A DNA stretch of 64,000 nucleotides from Thermoleophilaceae bacterium (GTDB lineage: Bacteria; Actinomycetota; Thermoleophilia; Solirubrobacterales; Thermoleophilaceae), in the NCBI GenBank assembly GCA_030448005.1, contig JAUJNT010000002.1, forward strand, positions 389,729-453,728, read 5' to 3'. The first letter of the stretch is position 1; the number at the start of each line of letters is the position of its first letter. Positions 8,975 to 17,808 of the stretch are shown here, in pieces. The notes beneath the pieces are model-generated. The model was not told where the DNA came from, did not search any database, and was given only the letters and a program-made list of their open reading frames with translations. The position numbers were made by a program, and so were the translations under genes.

Positions 8975-10171
8975 TCAGCGCATGTTTCCCGTGTGCCCGA
9001 GGGAGTAGCGGCCGGGCTGGGGCCAGACGAGCATCCCGTGTGCGCCCGCGGCCACCGGAATCCGGGCGCGCAGGCGACCGTTGCCCGTGTCGATCGCGTA
9101 GACCTCGGCGTGGTAACGACCGCTCAGCCACAGCAGCTTGCCGTCCGCGGAGACGCCGCCCATGTCGGGGCTGCCGCCGCCGGGCAGCCGCCAGGTCTCG
9201 GACACCTTGCCGGTGTCGAAGTCGATCACCGAGACGGTGCCGGCAAGGCGGTTGGTGGCGTACATGACGCCTGCGTCGCGGCTGGGGTAGAGGCCGTGGG
9301 TGCCGCGGCCGGTGGCGATGAAGCCCTTGACGCGGAACTTCCGGGCGTCGATCTTCCAGACGCCGTTTGCCACCTCGTCGGCAACGTAGAAGAGCTCGCC
9401 GTCTGGCGAGAGGCGCACGTCGACGGGCTTCGCGCCGGGGTGATCGAGGCTGAGGCGCTCGATGACCTTCTTGCCAGGCACGTCGACCAGGAGCAACGTG
9501 CCGTCGAACTCGCAGCTCGTGACGGCGCGGCGGCCGTCCGCGGTGAAGTCCATGTGGTCGACGCCCGCGCAGCCCGCCGGAACCGACTTCTGGAGCTTCC
9601 AGGTCTTCGGGTGGCGGAAGTCAAGCCGCTGGAGCCGCTCCGCCACCACGATCGCGGAGCGCCCACCCGGGGTGAAGTAAAGGTTGTAGGGGTCATCCAC
9701 CGGGATCGGGCGGCCGTTCGGGCGCGCGGTGCGCGGGTCGATCGGAGTCAGGCTGTTCCCGCTGGTGTTGTTGACATAGAACGTCTTCATGTCATACGAC
9801 GGGGTGATGTGGTGCGGCAGATCGGCCACCGGGAAGCTGTCGACCACCTTGGCCCTCCCTGGATCGATCACGCTGACGGTGTCGGCCTCGGAGTTGGGCA
9901 CGTAGATGCGCTCGAGCTGACCCTTCACGGCCGGGCTCAGCATCCCCGCGCCGGTGTGGGCATAGACGCCCTCGGGCGACCCCGGTCCCCGCCCCGCTCG
10001 CCTAGCGGCGTCCGGGGAGCGGGGGGCACCGGGCCCGGCGCGCGACGCGTCCGCCTGCCGGCGAGGTGCATCCGCGTCCTCGTCTCGGTCCGAGACCCCC
10101 CAGGCGAGCGCGGTCAACACGAGCACGGCCACCGCCACGAAGGCGATCAGAGTTGGGCGAAGGCGATTCAC
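8975..10171 (-). CDS. YncE-like beta-propeller protein, membrane anchored
   Basis: 398 residues from a GTG at 10171 preceded by GGAG; the open frame upstream lacks similarity. An N-terminal hydrophobic segment (LIAFVAVAVLVLTALAWGV) anchors or exports it. The rest is a seven-blade-type propeller with repeating IYVPNSEADTVSVID, FYVNNTSGNSLTPID, FYVADEVANGVWKID and YATNRLAGTVSVIDFDTGKV strands, as in YncE/lactonase-like 40-residue repeats. Such proteins bind ligands or metals in the periplasm or on the surface. No catalytic assignment is possible. Confidence 0.75.
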   Translation of the reverse strand: MNRLRPTLIAFVAVAVLVLTALAWGVSDRDEDADAPRRQADASRAGPGAPRSPDAARRAGRGPGSPEGVYAHTGAGMLSPAVKGQLERIYVPNSEADTVSVIDPGRAKVVDSFPVADLPHHITPSYDMKTFYVNNTSGNSLTPIDPRTARPNGRPIPVDDPYNLYFTPGGRSAIVVAERLQRLDFRHPKTWKLQKSVPAGCAGVDHMDFTADGRRAVTSCEFDGTLLLVDVPGKKVIERLSLDHPGAKPVDVRLSPDGELFYVADEVANGVWKIDARKFRVKGFIATGRGTHGLYPSRDAGVMYATNRLAGTVSVIDFDTGKVSETWRLPGGGSPDMGGVSADGKLLWLSGRYHAEVYAIDTGNGRLRARIPVAAGAHGMLVWPQPGRYSLGHTGNMR

Positions 10172-10480
10172 GCGAGGATCTCCGTGGTCGTGTGAGCGCG
10201 CAAGGCGGCGGCTTGAGCACGCCGGTTCCGGTCGACAACCTCGCTCTTGCCCCGTGGATAATACCCCGACACCGCGCACAGCGAGGGCGCGGAGGCGTCG
10301 GCGACTCGTGGGCTCGGCGCTGGCAGATCGGGGACCTCGCCTAGCAGACCGGTCTCAGCGTGGGCGCGCTTCACCACTACGACGGGCTTGGCTTGCTGAA
10401 GCCCTCCGAGCGATCTAGAGCGCCATGCCGGCCTGGCCCTGCCCCCCTCGATACATCTGACGATTCGCCGGCCGCGGCGA

Positions 10481-10552
10481 TCAGGTGAGCAGAACGATCA
10501 AGACCACGACAGCGATGACGAGGGCGATGATGGCGATCATGCGGGTGTTCAT
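10481..10552 (-). CDS. Very small single-helix membrane protein
   Basis: 23 residues: MNTRM followed by one uninterrupted hydrophobic helix (IAIIALVIAVVVLIVLL) and a stop. A GGGAGA site lies about 7 bases before the ATG. The composition and the well-placed ribosome binding site support a real small membrane protein. No family is recognisable at this length. Confidence 0.5.
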   Translation of the reverse strand: MNTRMIAIIALVIAVVVLIVLLT

Positions 10553-10745
10553 GGGCGTCTCCCGACGTTGAGGCAGGGGCGCGCCGAACGGGCACGCGAG
10601 TGGCTGAACCCTACCGGATGTATGGCGCGGCCGATCTACACTCGCTCGGTGTCGGAAGCGGGAGCCAGCCCTCCAGGAGAGGGGCACGCCCTTTCCGGAG
10701 CTTGGGAGAGGGCCGCACCGGGCTTCATCGCGTGGGCACGCGCCG

Positions 10746-11402
10746 ATGCACGACAGCTACTGGCGCTTTCACAGGGATCAGTTCCTCGAGATCGTCCCCC
10801 CGCCCGGGCGCCTGACGCTCGACATCGGCTGCGGGGAGGGTCGGCTCTCCCGCGACCTGAAGGCGCTCGGCCACACGATCGTTGCCGTCGACTCGTCGCC
10901 GACCATGGTCGCCAACGCACGGCAGGCCGACGCCGCGATCGAGGTCCACCTCGCAGACGCGGCGAAGCTGCCGCTCGCTGACGCGGTCGCCGATCTGGCG
11001 ATCGCCTTCATGTCGTTGCAGGACATGGACGACATGCCAGGCGCGGTCCGAGAAGCGGCGCGCGTGCTCGAGCCGGGCGGTCGCCTCTGTCTGGCGATCG
11101 TTCATCCGCTCAACTCCGCCGGCTCCTTCGCCGGCGAGGGAGCCGACAGCCCCTTTGTCATCTCGGGCGCCTACCTCGAGCCCTTCCACTACACCGACGA
11201 GCTCGAGCGCGACGGGCTCGCCGTGACGTTCGCCAGCCGGCACCACCCGCTCGAGGACTACTTTGAGGCGCTCGCCGCCGCGGGGTTACTGGTCGAGCGG
11301 CTGCGAGAGCACCCCATGCCCGACGCGGCGATCAGGCGGCCGCGACAGCATCGCTGGCAGCGTGTCCCGATGTTCCTTCACATCCGGGCGCTACGCGACT
11401 AG
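10746..11402 (+). CDS. Class I SAM-dependent methyltransferase, 5' end probably frameshifted
   Basis: 218 residues with motif I LTLDIGCGEGRLSRDL (about 22-37), VVAVD-like acidic end of strand 2 (TIVAVDSSPTMV), and EAARVLEPGGRLCLAIVHP. This is a Methyltransf_11-type fold with unknown substrate. The family usually begins with a WExxAxxWIxWART segment before HDSYWRFHR. Exactly such a segment (AWERAAPGFIAWARAD) is present immediately upstream in another frame (about 10701-10744). Either a one-base error or mutation near 10744 removed the native start, or translation now starts at 10746 and skips about 20-40 residues. Confidence 0.8.
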   Translation: MHDSYWRFHRDQFLEIVPPPGRLTLDIGCGEGRLSRDLKALGHTIVAVDSSPTMVANARQADAAIEVHLADAAKLPLADAVADLAIAFMSLQDMDDMPGAVREAARVLEPGGRLCLAIVHPLNSAGSFAGEGADSPFVISGAYLEPFHYTDELERDGLAVTFASRHHPLEDYFEALAAAGLLVERLREHPMPDAAIRRPRQHRWQRVPMFLHIRALRD

Positions 11403-11514
11403 GGACGCCTCGGTCCCGCTGCCGCGCCTGGCTTCTGCGATTGCAATGGCGAGGGCGAGGTTTCGGGCTGGCGCAGGTGTCCTCCGCTCAACGAGTTAGG
11501 CTCACGGGTACGTG

Positions 11515-11784
11515 ATGCGGATCATAAAAAGAAAGCCCTTGGGAACGGCGTTGCTCGCTATCGGCCTGCTCGCCATACTTCTGGCCTTGCTCGCCGACGA
11601 AATCGGGATCGGCGGGCAACCGGGGTTCAACTGGAAGCAGGCGATCTTGCTCGCTGTGGGCGTCGCCGTCGCGCTCTTCGGCGGCGCCATCGTGACCGGG
11701 ATAGGAGGTCGGGCAGTCGAGGAGGCCACCGATCCCCCGCCGCGCAAGCTGCGTGAGGAGCGCCCGATGCCGCCTCCCGAGTAA
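11515..11784 (+). CDS. Small two-helix membrane protein
   Basis: 89 residues with two hydrophobic helices (LGTALLAIGLLAILLALLA and AILLAVGVAVALFGGAIVTGI) and a charged Pro-rich tail (RKLREERPMPPPE). A GTG at 11512 is an alternative start. The family is not recognised. It converges with the znuA-like gene 8 bases downstream. Confidence 0.55.
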   Translation: MRIIKRKPLGTALLAIGLLAILLALLADEIGIGGQPGFNWKQAILLAVGVAVALFGGAIVTGIGGRAVEEATDPPPRKLREERPMPPPE

Positions 11785-11792
11785 GACGCTCC

Positions 11793-12806
11793 TCATGCCC
11801 GCGGCCTGCAACTTATGCGCCCGCCGCTGAGGCCCTCGACGATCGCCTCCGTGTTCCAGGCGATCGAAGCTAGGTAGGTCTCGCCGCCGGAGCCCTCGGG
11901 GCCGAGTGTGTCTGCCCACAACGCCGCTCCCACCGTGGCCCCCGACTCCCGTGAGACGGCCCGCTCGAGCTCCGGGTTGTTCGAGGACTCCGGGAAGATC
12001 GCCTTGACCTTCTCTTTGCGGATCAGGTCGACCAGCTTCGTTATGTCCTTCGACGATGACTGGGCTCGGGTCGACAACGAGGGGATCACCGCGCCGATCA
12101 CCTCGAGCCCATAGCGGTCGGCGTAGTAGCCGAGCGCATCGTGGGTGGTTACGAGCTTGCGGGCAGAGCGAGGCAGCTTGCCGATGCAGCGCGCAACGGC
12201 CGTGTCGAGCTTTCGCAGCTTGACGAGGTAGGCCTCGGCGTTGCCCGCGTAGCTCGCGCGGCCACCGGGATCGGCCTCGGCGAGAGCGTCGCGGATCGCC
12301 TTCACGGCCGCCTCGGCGTTGCGCGGGTCCTGCCACCAATGTGGGTCCGCCTCGGGCTCCTTTTCGGAGCGCTTCTCCTGGCCGCTCTCGTCGGTGTGCT
12401 CATCCTCGCCCCCAGCGTGCTCTTCCTCGTGGCCCTGCTCGGCGGTGATCGTGCGCACGGAGGAGAGGATGTCCACCGTGTTGCCCGTCGCGCCGGCACT
12501 GTCGATCAGGTCGGACAGGAACTCGTCGAGGTCCCCGCCCGACCGAAGCACGACGTCTGCCCCCTCGAGGGCGCGAATGTCGCTGGGCCTCGGCTCGTAG
12601 CCGTGCGGGTCGGCGTTGGGAGCCAGGATCTGCTTCACGGCCGCTCTCTCGCCGCCCACCTGGCGGGCGAAATCGCCGAGCTGAGTGGTGGTGGCCACCA
12701 CCCTGACGGACGCGTCATCGCGACCGAAGCCCGCGTCCTCCCCGCAGGCGGCGACGATGGGCACGGGCAGGGCCAGGGTGAGTATGGCCAGCGCTTTCAC
12801 CCTCAT
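11793..12806 (-). CDS. znuA: Zinc/manganese ABC transporter substrate-binding lipoprotein (ZnuA-like)
   Basis: About 337 residues from the ATG at 12806. A lipobox (IVAAC, Cys at about 21) marks a lipoprotein. Metal-binding features of cluster 9 binding proteins are present: NADPHGYEP (H68), a His/Asp/Glu-rich loop (GHEEEHAGGEDEHTDE), DPHWWQDPRN and TTHDALGYYADRYGL. The His-rich loop favours zinc. A longer frame could start at 12836, but this would place a palindromic metal-regulator-like sequence inside the gene, so the later ATG is preferred. No permease or ATPase gene is adjacent; the neighbouring gene is on the other strand. The binding protein is therefore an orphan here. Confidence 0.85.
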   Translation of the reverse strand: MRVKALAILTLALPVPIVAACGEDAGFGRDDASVRVVATTTQLGDFARQVGGERAAVKQILAPNADPHGYEPRPSDIRALEGADVVLRSGGDLDEFLSDLIDSAGATGNTVDILSSVRTITAEQGHEEEHAGGEDEHTDESGQEKRSEKEPEADPHWWQDPRNAEAAVKAIRDALAEADPGGRASYAGNAEAYLVKLRKLDTAVARCIGKLPRSARKLVTTHDALGYYADRYGLEVIGAVIPSLSTRAQSSSKDITKLVDLIRKEKVKAIFPESSNNPELERAVSRESGATVGAALWADTLGPEGSGGETYLASIAWNTEAIVEGLSGGRISCRPRA

Positions 12807-12820
12807 GACCCGCACCTTAG

Positions 12821-12840
12821 CGATAACGATTCTCATTTGC
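12821..12840 (-). promoter_or_regulatory. Possible Zur/Fur-type operator upstream of znuA
   Basis: On the minus strand the segment reads gcaaatgagaatcgttatcg, an imperfect palindrome of the TGANAATNATTNTCA type bound by Fur-family regulators. It ends about 15 bases before the preferred znuA start. The position and the zinc-binding product support zinc-responsive repression by Zur. This is a pattern match only. Confidence 0.45.
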
Positions 12841-12885
12841 GCCGGGGTGTTCGCCTGACGGCGCAGTGGGACATGAGCGCACGGC

Positions 12886-13254
12886 GTGGGGTCGTGGGCC
12901 TCGAAGGCGAAGGCGACCGCCGCCGCACCCGGCTCTCGGGGTGCCCAGATGCTCTCTCGCAGTGGCGTTCACGCCAAACCCGCTTGCGAGGTAGGCTCAA
13001 AGCTCAGTGCCGTGTGCGTCAACTGTGCCTCCCAGGTGTGGCAGTCGAGCGCCAGCGCGGGCGGCCCCTCTGGGGTTCAGGCTCTCCTGGCGGCAGGAGC
13101 GGCGTCGTTTGCCGCGCGCGCGGTCGGGAACTGGCTCGCCGCGCGTGGCCTGGGGTGGGTCACGCAGAGGCGGATCACCGTGGCCACCGCACTGCTCGTG
13201 ATGCTGGCGGTAGTGGCCGTCGTGCTGGGCACGGCCGAGCGTGCTCTCTACTGA
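12886..13254 (+). CDS. Hypothetical protein with C-terminal membrane helix
   Basis: Up to 122 residues. Only the second half looks protein-like: ALLAAGAASFAARAVGNWLAARGLG followed by a hydrophobic helix (VATALLVMLAVVAVVLGTA). The start is uncertain and the first 60 residues are of low quality, so this may be a truncated membrane protein. No family is recognised. Confidence 0.3.
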   Translation: MGSWASKAKATAAAPGSRGAQMLSRSGVHAKPACEVGSKLSAVCVNCASQVWQSSASAGGPSGVQALLAAGAASFAARAVGNWLAARGLGWVTQRRITVATALLVMLAVVAVVLGTAERALY

Positions 13255-13314
13255 GAACCCTGTGCTCGAGCCGTACCAAACCCTTCAGCCGTCCTGACGC
13301 ACCAAGCTAATGCT

Positions 13315-13917
13315 TCAGGGCTTGATCACGCCACACGCCGCGCGGTCACCGGCGTCGCCGGTGTCGAGCGTTTCCGCATCGGGACCCGCCTTCCCTTTGC
13401 TCTTATAGCGCTCGGGGATGTTCGCCTGGTTGTCACGCATGGCGTGGACCATGAGCGCGCTCCCGTCCTGGTCGCGGACGTCCGCCAGCCGCAACCGGTC
13501 CGTGACGACGGTGAGGATCGCGGTTCCGTCCTTGCGAACGAGCAGCGTCGGCAGGTCACCGGCGTGCGCGCCGTGGTCGGCTCCATCTCCGGCCAGGTGG
13601 CCCATGGCCGAGGAGAAGGGCGCGCGCTCGCCGTCCTTTCGCGCCGCTGGATCGCACACACCGGCCTCGTGGACGTGGAAGCCGTGAAAGCCCGGTTCGA
13701 GGCCGCGAACATCGGCACGAACCTCGATGCCACCTTTGGTCTCAGTTAGCGAGGCCGAGCCCCCCGATCCCCCCTCGGCGAGTTCGAGCGTTACGTTGAC
13801 GCTTTGCCGCTCCTTCGCCGCGGGGCGTTCCGAGGGACTCTCGTCGTCTCCGCACCCGGCGAGCGTCCCGAGAGTCAGAGTGATCAGTGCGACCGCAAGG
13901 CACCTTCGGCGTTGCAT
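13315..13917 (-). CDS. sodC: Cu/Zn superoxide dismutase lipoprotein
   Basis: 200 residues. The lipobox LAGC places the acylated cysteine near residue 22, so the enzyme is on the outer face of the membrane. Metal-site motifs of SodC are present: GFHGFHVHEAGVC (copper ligands HVH and the disulfide Cys), GHLAGDGADHGAHAGDLP (zinc loop His and Asp), and ALMVHAMRDNQ with a late DRAACGVI carrying the second disulfide Cys. It converts superoxide to H2O2 and oxygen. It is a single gene transcribed away from its neighbours. Placing it near a zinc-binding lipoprotein may reflect metal handling, but they are not one operon. Confidence 0.92.
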   Translation of the reverse strand: MQRRRCLAVALITLTLGTLAGCGDDESPSERPAAKERQSVNVTLELAEGGSGGSASLTETKGGIEVRADVRGLEPGFHGFHVHEAGVCDPAARKDGERAPFSSAMGHLAGDGADHGAHAGDLPTLLVRKDGTAILTVVTDRLRLADVRDQDGSALMVHAMRDNQANIPERYKSKGKAGPDAETLDTGDAGDRAACGVIKP

Positions 13918-14265
13918 GTGCTCACCCTAGCCAATGTCTTCGTCGGCGTACTTGGTCATTTGTGCCAGCCGCCTTCTAGTACCTCGGTCGCAGGCGAAAA
14001 GCTGACTCTGACGCTGCTGTTCCTGGCGCTTTGCGACAAAACGTTGGCCGCGTCGCGCGCCGGAGCACCGGCCACTTTATGCGTGCCCACTTCGGCACCT
14101 TGATCTTCAGGCGCCTCGCCGGTCCGCGGGTTGCGGCCGTTGCGCGCCCCGCCCTCCGTGGTTGACGCAGTCGTCGTCTGCCGGCGCGGCGAGGCGGCCG
14201 CCGTAGAAGATCGGCTTCATGCCCCTACAAGGGGCGCGCGCTCAGATCTCGCCTAGTGGCCAGCA
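13918..14265. other. Intergenic region, nothing recognised
   Basis: About 350 bases between sodC and the DUF4383-like gene. No supported reading frame, RNA gene or repeat was seen. The promoter of sodC should lie at the left edge. Confidence 0.5.
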
Positions 14266-14784
14266 CTAGCGGCGTCGGGCTCCGGGCCCATCGCCGGCCC
14301 CGCCCTCTACCGCTTGGCGCTCCCTGCGACCCGATAGACCGATCGCTCCGGCCGTCAACCCGACGACGATCCCGGCCGCGGCAAGCGCCAGGTGCAGGAA
14401 GTTGTCCGGCGAGTCGACGGGCACGACGTTGAGGATGTCGCTGCCGTCGATGAAGCCCCACGCCGTCACGACGACGTAGAGCACGCCGAACACGAGCGCG
14501 CCCACGGCGGCGGACGCGGCCTTGAACGACATCAGCAGGAGGAACGCCCCCGTCGCGATGTGGACGATGTTGTGCCAGCCGTTCACCTCGAAGACGATGA
14601 AGTCGTCGCCCTGGACGGCCTCGCCTGTACCGAAGTCCCCGCTCGCAAACGGGAAGCCGAGGATGCCGGCGGCGATCAGCGCCAGGCCGCCGAGGAGACA
14701 GAAGGCTTGGGCGAGCGTTCGCGCGGCACCGGTTTTGGCGCCAGCGCGCCGAGCACTTTCAACCTGATCGCGGGATGCCTCCAT
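14266..14784 (-). CDS. DUF4383-like membrane protein
   Basis: 172 residues from the ATG at 14784, which follows a perfect AAGGAGG site. Four hydrophobic helices (LAQAFCLLGGLALIAAGILGF, NIVHIATGAFLLLMSFK, VGALVFGVLYVVVTAWGFI, NFLHLALAAAGIVVGLTAG) with conserved NGWHNIVH and DNFLH match the DUF4383 family of small actinobacterial membrane proteins. The function is unknown. It is divergent from the gapN gene, with about 260 bases between. Confidence 0.75.
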   Translation of the reverse strand: MEASRDQVESARRAGAKTGAARTLAQAFCLLGGLALIAAGILGFPFASGDFGTGEAVQGDDFIVFEVNGWHNIVHIATGAFLLLMSFKAASAAVGALVFGVLYVVVTAWGFIDGSDILNVVPVDSPDNFLHLALAAAGIVVGLTAGAIGLSGRRERQAVEGGAGDGPGARRR

Positions 14785-15043
14785 CACGAGACCTCCTTGG
14801 TCTTGTCCGGTTTGGAGGGCGAACCTGTACCCGGGCGGCTCGCCAGCAAACGCGCGTGAGTCAAGCGGCTTCTTATGCTCCCGATCGTCGGCATGCCGTC
14901 GTCTGCGATCGCTTCGCCGACCGCGAGCGCCGTAAGGCAGCGGCCCTTCCGCTCGCCCGGCTCGAGCGGCCCCGGCTCGCCGTAGTCGTCGAAGGGTCGC
15001 CACCTGCGACTAGTCCGTTTCAACTTCGGGTAGTTCTATTAGC

Positions 15044-16570
15044 ATGAGCGTCGTCGAAGCAGCTCACAAGGTCGAGCAGCCGACCGCGGTGAAGCTGCCG
15101 AAGCTCGCCGAGGGGGCTGTCGAGGCTGCGGAGGGAGGGATGCCGACGCTCCAGCTGCTCATCGACGGCGAGTGGCGGCCCGCCGGGAGCGGTGAGACCT
15201 TCGAGGTGCGCTCGCCGATCGACGGCAACGCGATCGCCCTGGCGCAGGCAGCGGACGAGGACGACGTGGAGGCCGCGATCGCCGCCGCCCGCTCCGCGCG
15301 CCCGCGCTTCCGCGAGATGAACGCCGCCGAGCGGATCGAGATCTGCGAGCGGGCGGCGGAGATCATCGCGGAGAACTTCGACGCGTTCGTCGAGACGATC
15401 GTCGTCGATCTCGGGAAGACGTCCGGTCAGGCGGAGTCGGAGGTCACGGCGACGCGCGAGCGCCTCGCGCTCGTGCGCGAGGAGGTGCGCAAGATCTTCG
15501 GCGAGTACCTGCCGGGCGACTGGATCCCCGACACCAAGGGGAAGTCGGGGATCGTCCTTCGCGAGCCGGTCGGGACCGTCGCGGCGATCGGGCCCTTCAA
15601 CTACCCGCTCTTCCTGACCGCGTCGAAGGTGATCCCGGCGCTCGCAGCCGGCAACACGGTCGTGGCCAAGGCGCCCTCCGACGACCCGATCGTACTGACG
15701 CTCTTCGCGCGGGCGCTCGAGGAGGCGGGGCTGCCGCCGGGGGCGCTCAACCTGGTGACGGGCCGGGGCGGCGAGATCGGCGACCGCTTCGCGAGCCACG
15801 AGGACGTGTCGATGATCTCCTTCACCGGCTCGTCGAAGGTCGGTCGCAGGCTCGCCGAGCTCGCGGGGCCAAAGCCGCTTCATCTCGAGCTCGGTGGGAA
15901 CGCCGCCGCGATCGTGCTCGCCGACGCCGACCTCCAGCTGGCCGTGCAGAAATCGGTCGCCGGCGCATTCAAGAACGCCGGCCAGCGCTGCGACGCCGTC
16001 AGCCGCGTGCTCGTCGAGGACGCGGTCTACGACGACTACCTGGAGCGGGCGGTCGACGCGGCGCGGGGCTATGCGCTCGGCGACCCGAGGGCGGATGGCG
16101 TGGACGTCGGTCCGCTCGTCTCAGAGCGCGCCGCGGCGAGCGTCAAGGAGCTCGTCACGGACGCGGTCGAGCGCGGCGCGCGGGTGCTGGCTGGAGGCGA
16201 GAGCGAGGGCTGCTACCACGAGCCCACCGTGCTCGCCGACGTGCCGCATGACGCTGAGATCATCTGGGAGGAGACCTTCGGCCCCGTCCTCGCGGTCGCC
16301 CGGGTGCCGGACCTCGAGGCGGCGCTCGAGCTGGCCAACGGCTCGCGCTACGGCCTCGACTCCTGCGTCTTCACTGCGAACCTCGACAGGGCGTGGGGGG
16401 CGGCGCGCGCGCTCGAGTGCGGGATGGTGACGGTCAACGACGTCCCCGCGCACGGAGTCGGCCACTTCCCGTTCGGTGGGCGCAAGCCGGATTCGGGAAT
16501 CGGGCGCGAGGGACTCGGCTACTCGATCGACGAGTGCACCGCGCTGAAGACGGTGGTGCTCCCGAGCTGA
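15044..16570 (+). CDS. gapN: NADP-dependent non-phosphorylating glyceraldehyde-3-phosphate dehydrogenase (GapN-like aldehyde dehydrogenase)
   Basis: 508 residues of the aldehyde dehydrogenase superfamily. Key residues are visible: GPFNYP (oxyanion N186), AKAPSDDP, SFTGSSKVG, LELGGN (general base E282) and NAGQRCDAVSRV (nucleophile C316). The GQRCDA[IV] context and the overall motif set resemble archaeal and plant GAPN. The enzyme oxidises glyceraldehyde 3-phosphate directly to 3-phosphoglycerate, making NADPH and no ATP. The following gene, 13 bases downstream, is the phosphoglycerate mutase ApgM, which uses that product, and this strongly supports GapN over a general aldehyde dehydrogenase. 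Succinate-semialdehyde or lactaldehyde dehydrogenase remain alternatives. Confidence 0.8.
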   Translation: MSVVEAAHKVEQPTAVKLPKLAEGAVEAAEGGMPTLQLLIDGEWRPAGSGETFEVRSPIDGNAIALAQAADEDDVEAAIAAARSARPRFREMNAAERIEICERAAEIIAENFDAFVETIVVDLGKTSGQAESEVTATRERLALVREEVRKIFGEYLPGDWIPDTKGKSGIVLREPVGTVAAIGPFNYPLFLTASKVIPALAAGNTVVAKAPSDDPIVLTLFARALEEAGLPPGALNLVTGRGGEIGDRFASHEDVSMISFTGSSKVGRRLAELAGPKPLHLELGGNAAAIVLADADLQLAVQKSVAGAFKNAGQRCDAVSRVLVEDAVYDDYLERAVDAARGYALGDPRADGVDVGPLVSERAAASVKELVTDAVERGARVLAGGESEGCYHEPTVLADVPHDAEIIWEETFGPVLAVARVPDLEAALELANGSRYGLDSCVFTANLDRAWGAARALECGMVTVNDVPAHGVGHFPFGGRKPDSGIGREGLGYSIDECTALKTVVLPS

Positions 16571-16583
16571 GCCCGCTCGCGCC

Positions 16584-17795
16584 ATGGCGACGGACGCAGC
16601 GCGACGCGAGCTGATCCAGAAGCTGGCGGTAGCGAACGAGAGCAAGCTATTGCTACTCGTCGCCGACGGGCTCGGCGGCGTGGCGCCCAGGCCGGGGAGC
16701 GGTACCGAGCTGGAGACCGCCCGGACGCCCAACCTCGACGACCTCGCCTCGCGCGGCACGCTGGGCCTGATGACTCCGGTCGCGCCGGGCATCACGCCCG
16801 GCAGCGGGCCGGGGCACCTCGGGCTCTTCGGCTTCGACCCGATGGAGGTCGTCGTCGGTCGTGGTGTCCTCGAGGCGTTGGGGATCGGATTCGCGCTCGA
16901 GCCGAGCGACGTCGCCGCGCGCTGCAACTTCTGCACCGTCGACGAGGAGGGCAGGATCACCGACCGTCGCGCCGGGCGGATCGCCTCCGAGGACGCGGAG
17001 AAGCTCGTTCGCAGGCTCGACGAGCTGTCGATCGACGGCGTCGAGGTCTTCGTCGAGCACGTCCGCGAGCATCGCTTCGTCCTCGTGCTCCGCGGCGAGG
17101 GACTCGAGGCGGACGTAGCCGACACCGACCCCCAGCACGAGGGATCGGCTCCGCTCGCCGCCGAGGCGCTCACCGATGCCTCCCGGGGTACGGCGGCGGT
17201 CATCGACCAGTTCGCGCGGAAGGCTCGCGAGGCGCTCGAGGGTGAGGCCGCGAACATGGTGCTCATAAGGGGGGCCAGCAAGCGGCCGGCGATCCCGTCG
17301 TTCCGCGACGCCTACCACCTGAGGAGCTTGGCGCTCGCCACGTATCCGATGTATCGCGGGCTCGCTCAGCTCGTCGGGATGGACTTCCGCGACGTCGCCA
17401 CGACGGAAGACCAGGTCGCCGCCGTCGGCGAGTCGTGGAGCGACTACGACTTCTTCTTCGTCCACTACAAGCCCACCGACAGCACCGGCGAGGACAAGGA
17501 CTTCGACGCGAAGGTGCAGGCGATCGAGGAGCTAGACGACGCCCTGCCGGCGCTCCTCGCGGGGGCGCCCGACGTGGTGGCCGTCACCGGCGATCACAGC
17601 ACGCCGAGCCTGCTAGGGAGCCACAGCTGGCACCCGATTCCGGTCGTCTTGGCGGCGGAGTCGTGCAGGCGCGACGGGATAGCGGCCTTCGGTGAGTCTC
17701 AGTGCCGTCTCGGAGGGCTCGGCCAGTTCGAGTCGAAGCACCTGCTGGCGCTGATGCTCGCGCACGCCCACCGCCTGGGCAAGTTCGGCGCCTGA
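16584..17795 (+). CDS. apgM: 2,3-bisphosphoglycerate-independent phosphoglycerate mutase, archaeal type
   Basis: 403 residues, the usual length for ApgM. Alkaline-phosphatase-superfamily metal motifs are present: LLLVADGLGG near the N-terminus, TPNLDDLA, PGSGPGHLGLFGFDP with the phosphorylated Ser, FFVHYKPTDSTGEDKDFDAK and VVAVTGDHSTPS. It interconverts 3-phosphoglycerate and 2-phosphoglycerate. It is the second gene after gapN on the same strand, so GapN output goes straight to the next glycolytic step. ApgM is common in archaea and scattered in bacteria. It converges with glcF, 13 bases away. Confidence 0.92.
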   Translation: MATDAARRELIQKLAVANESKLLLLVADGLGGVAPRPGSGTELETARTPNLDDLASRGTLGLMTPVAPGITPGSGPGHLGLFGFDPMEVVVGRGVLEALGIGFALEPSDVAARCNFCTVDEEGRITDRRAGRIASEDAEKLVRRLDELSIDGVEVFVEHVREHRFVLVLRGEGLEADVADTDPQHEGSAPLAAEALTDASRGTAAVIDQFARKAREALEGEAANMVLIRGASKRPAIPSFRDAYHLRSLALATYPMYRGLAQLVGMDFRDVATTEDQVAAVGESWSDYDFFFVHYKPTDSTGEDKDFDAKVQAIEELDDALPALLAGAPDVVAVTGDHSTPSLLGSHSWHPIPVVLAAESCRRDGIAAFGESQCRLGGLGQFESKHLLALMLAHAHRLGKFGA

Positions 17796-17808
17796 GCCGG
17801 AGCCCGCC

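Noticed and set aside
12141-13310. Long plus-strand open frame of 389 codons over the znuA gene
   Set aside because: Antisense shadow of a clear ZnuA protein; no motifs, GC-driven lack of stops.
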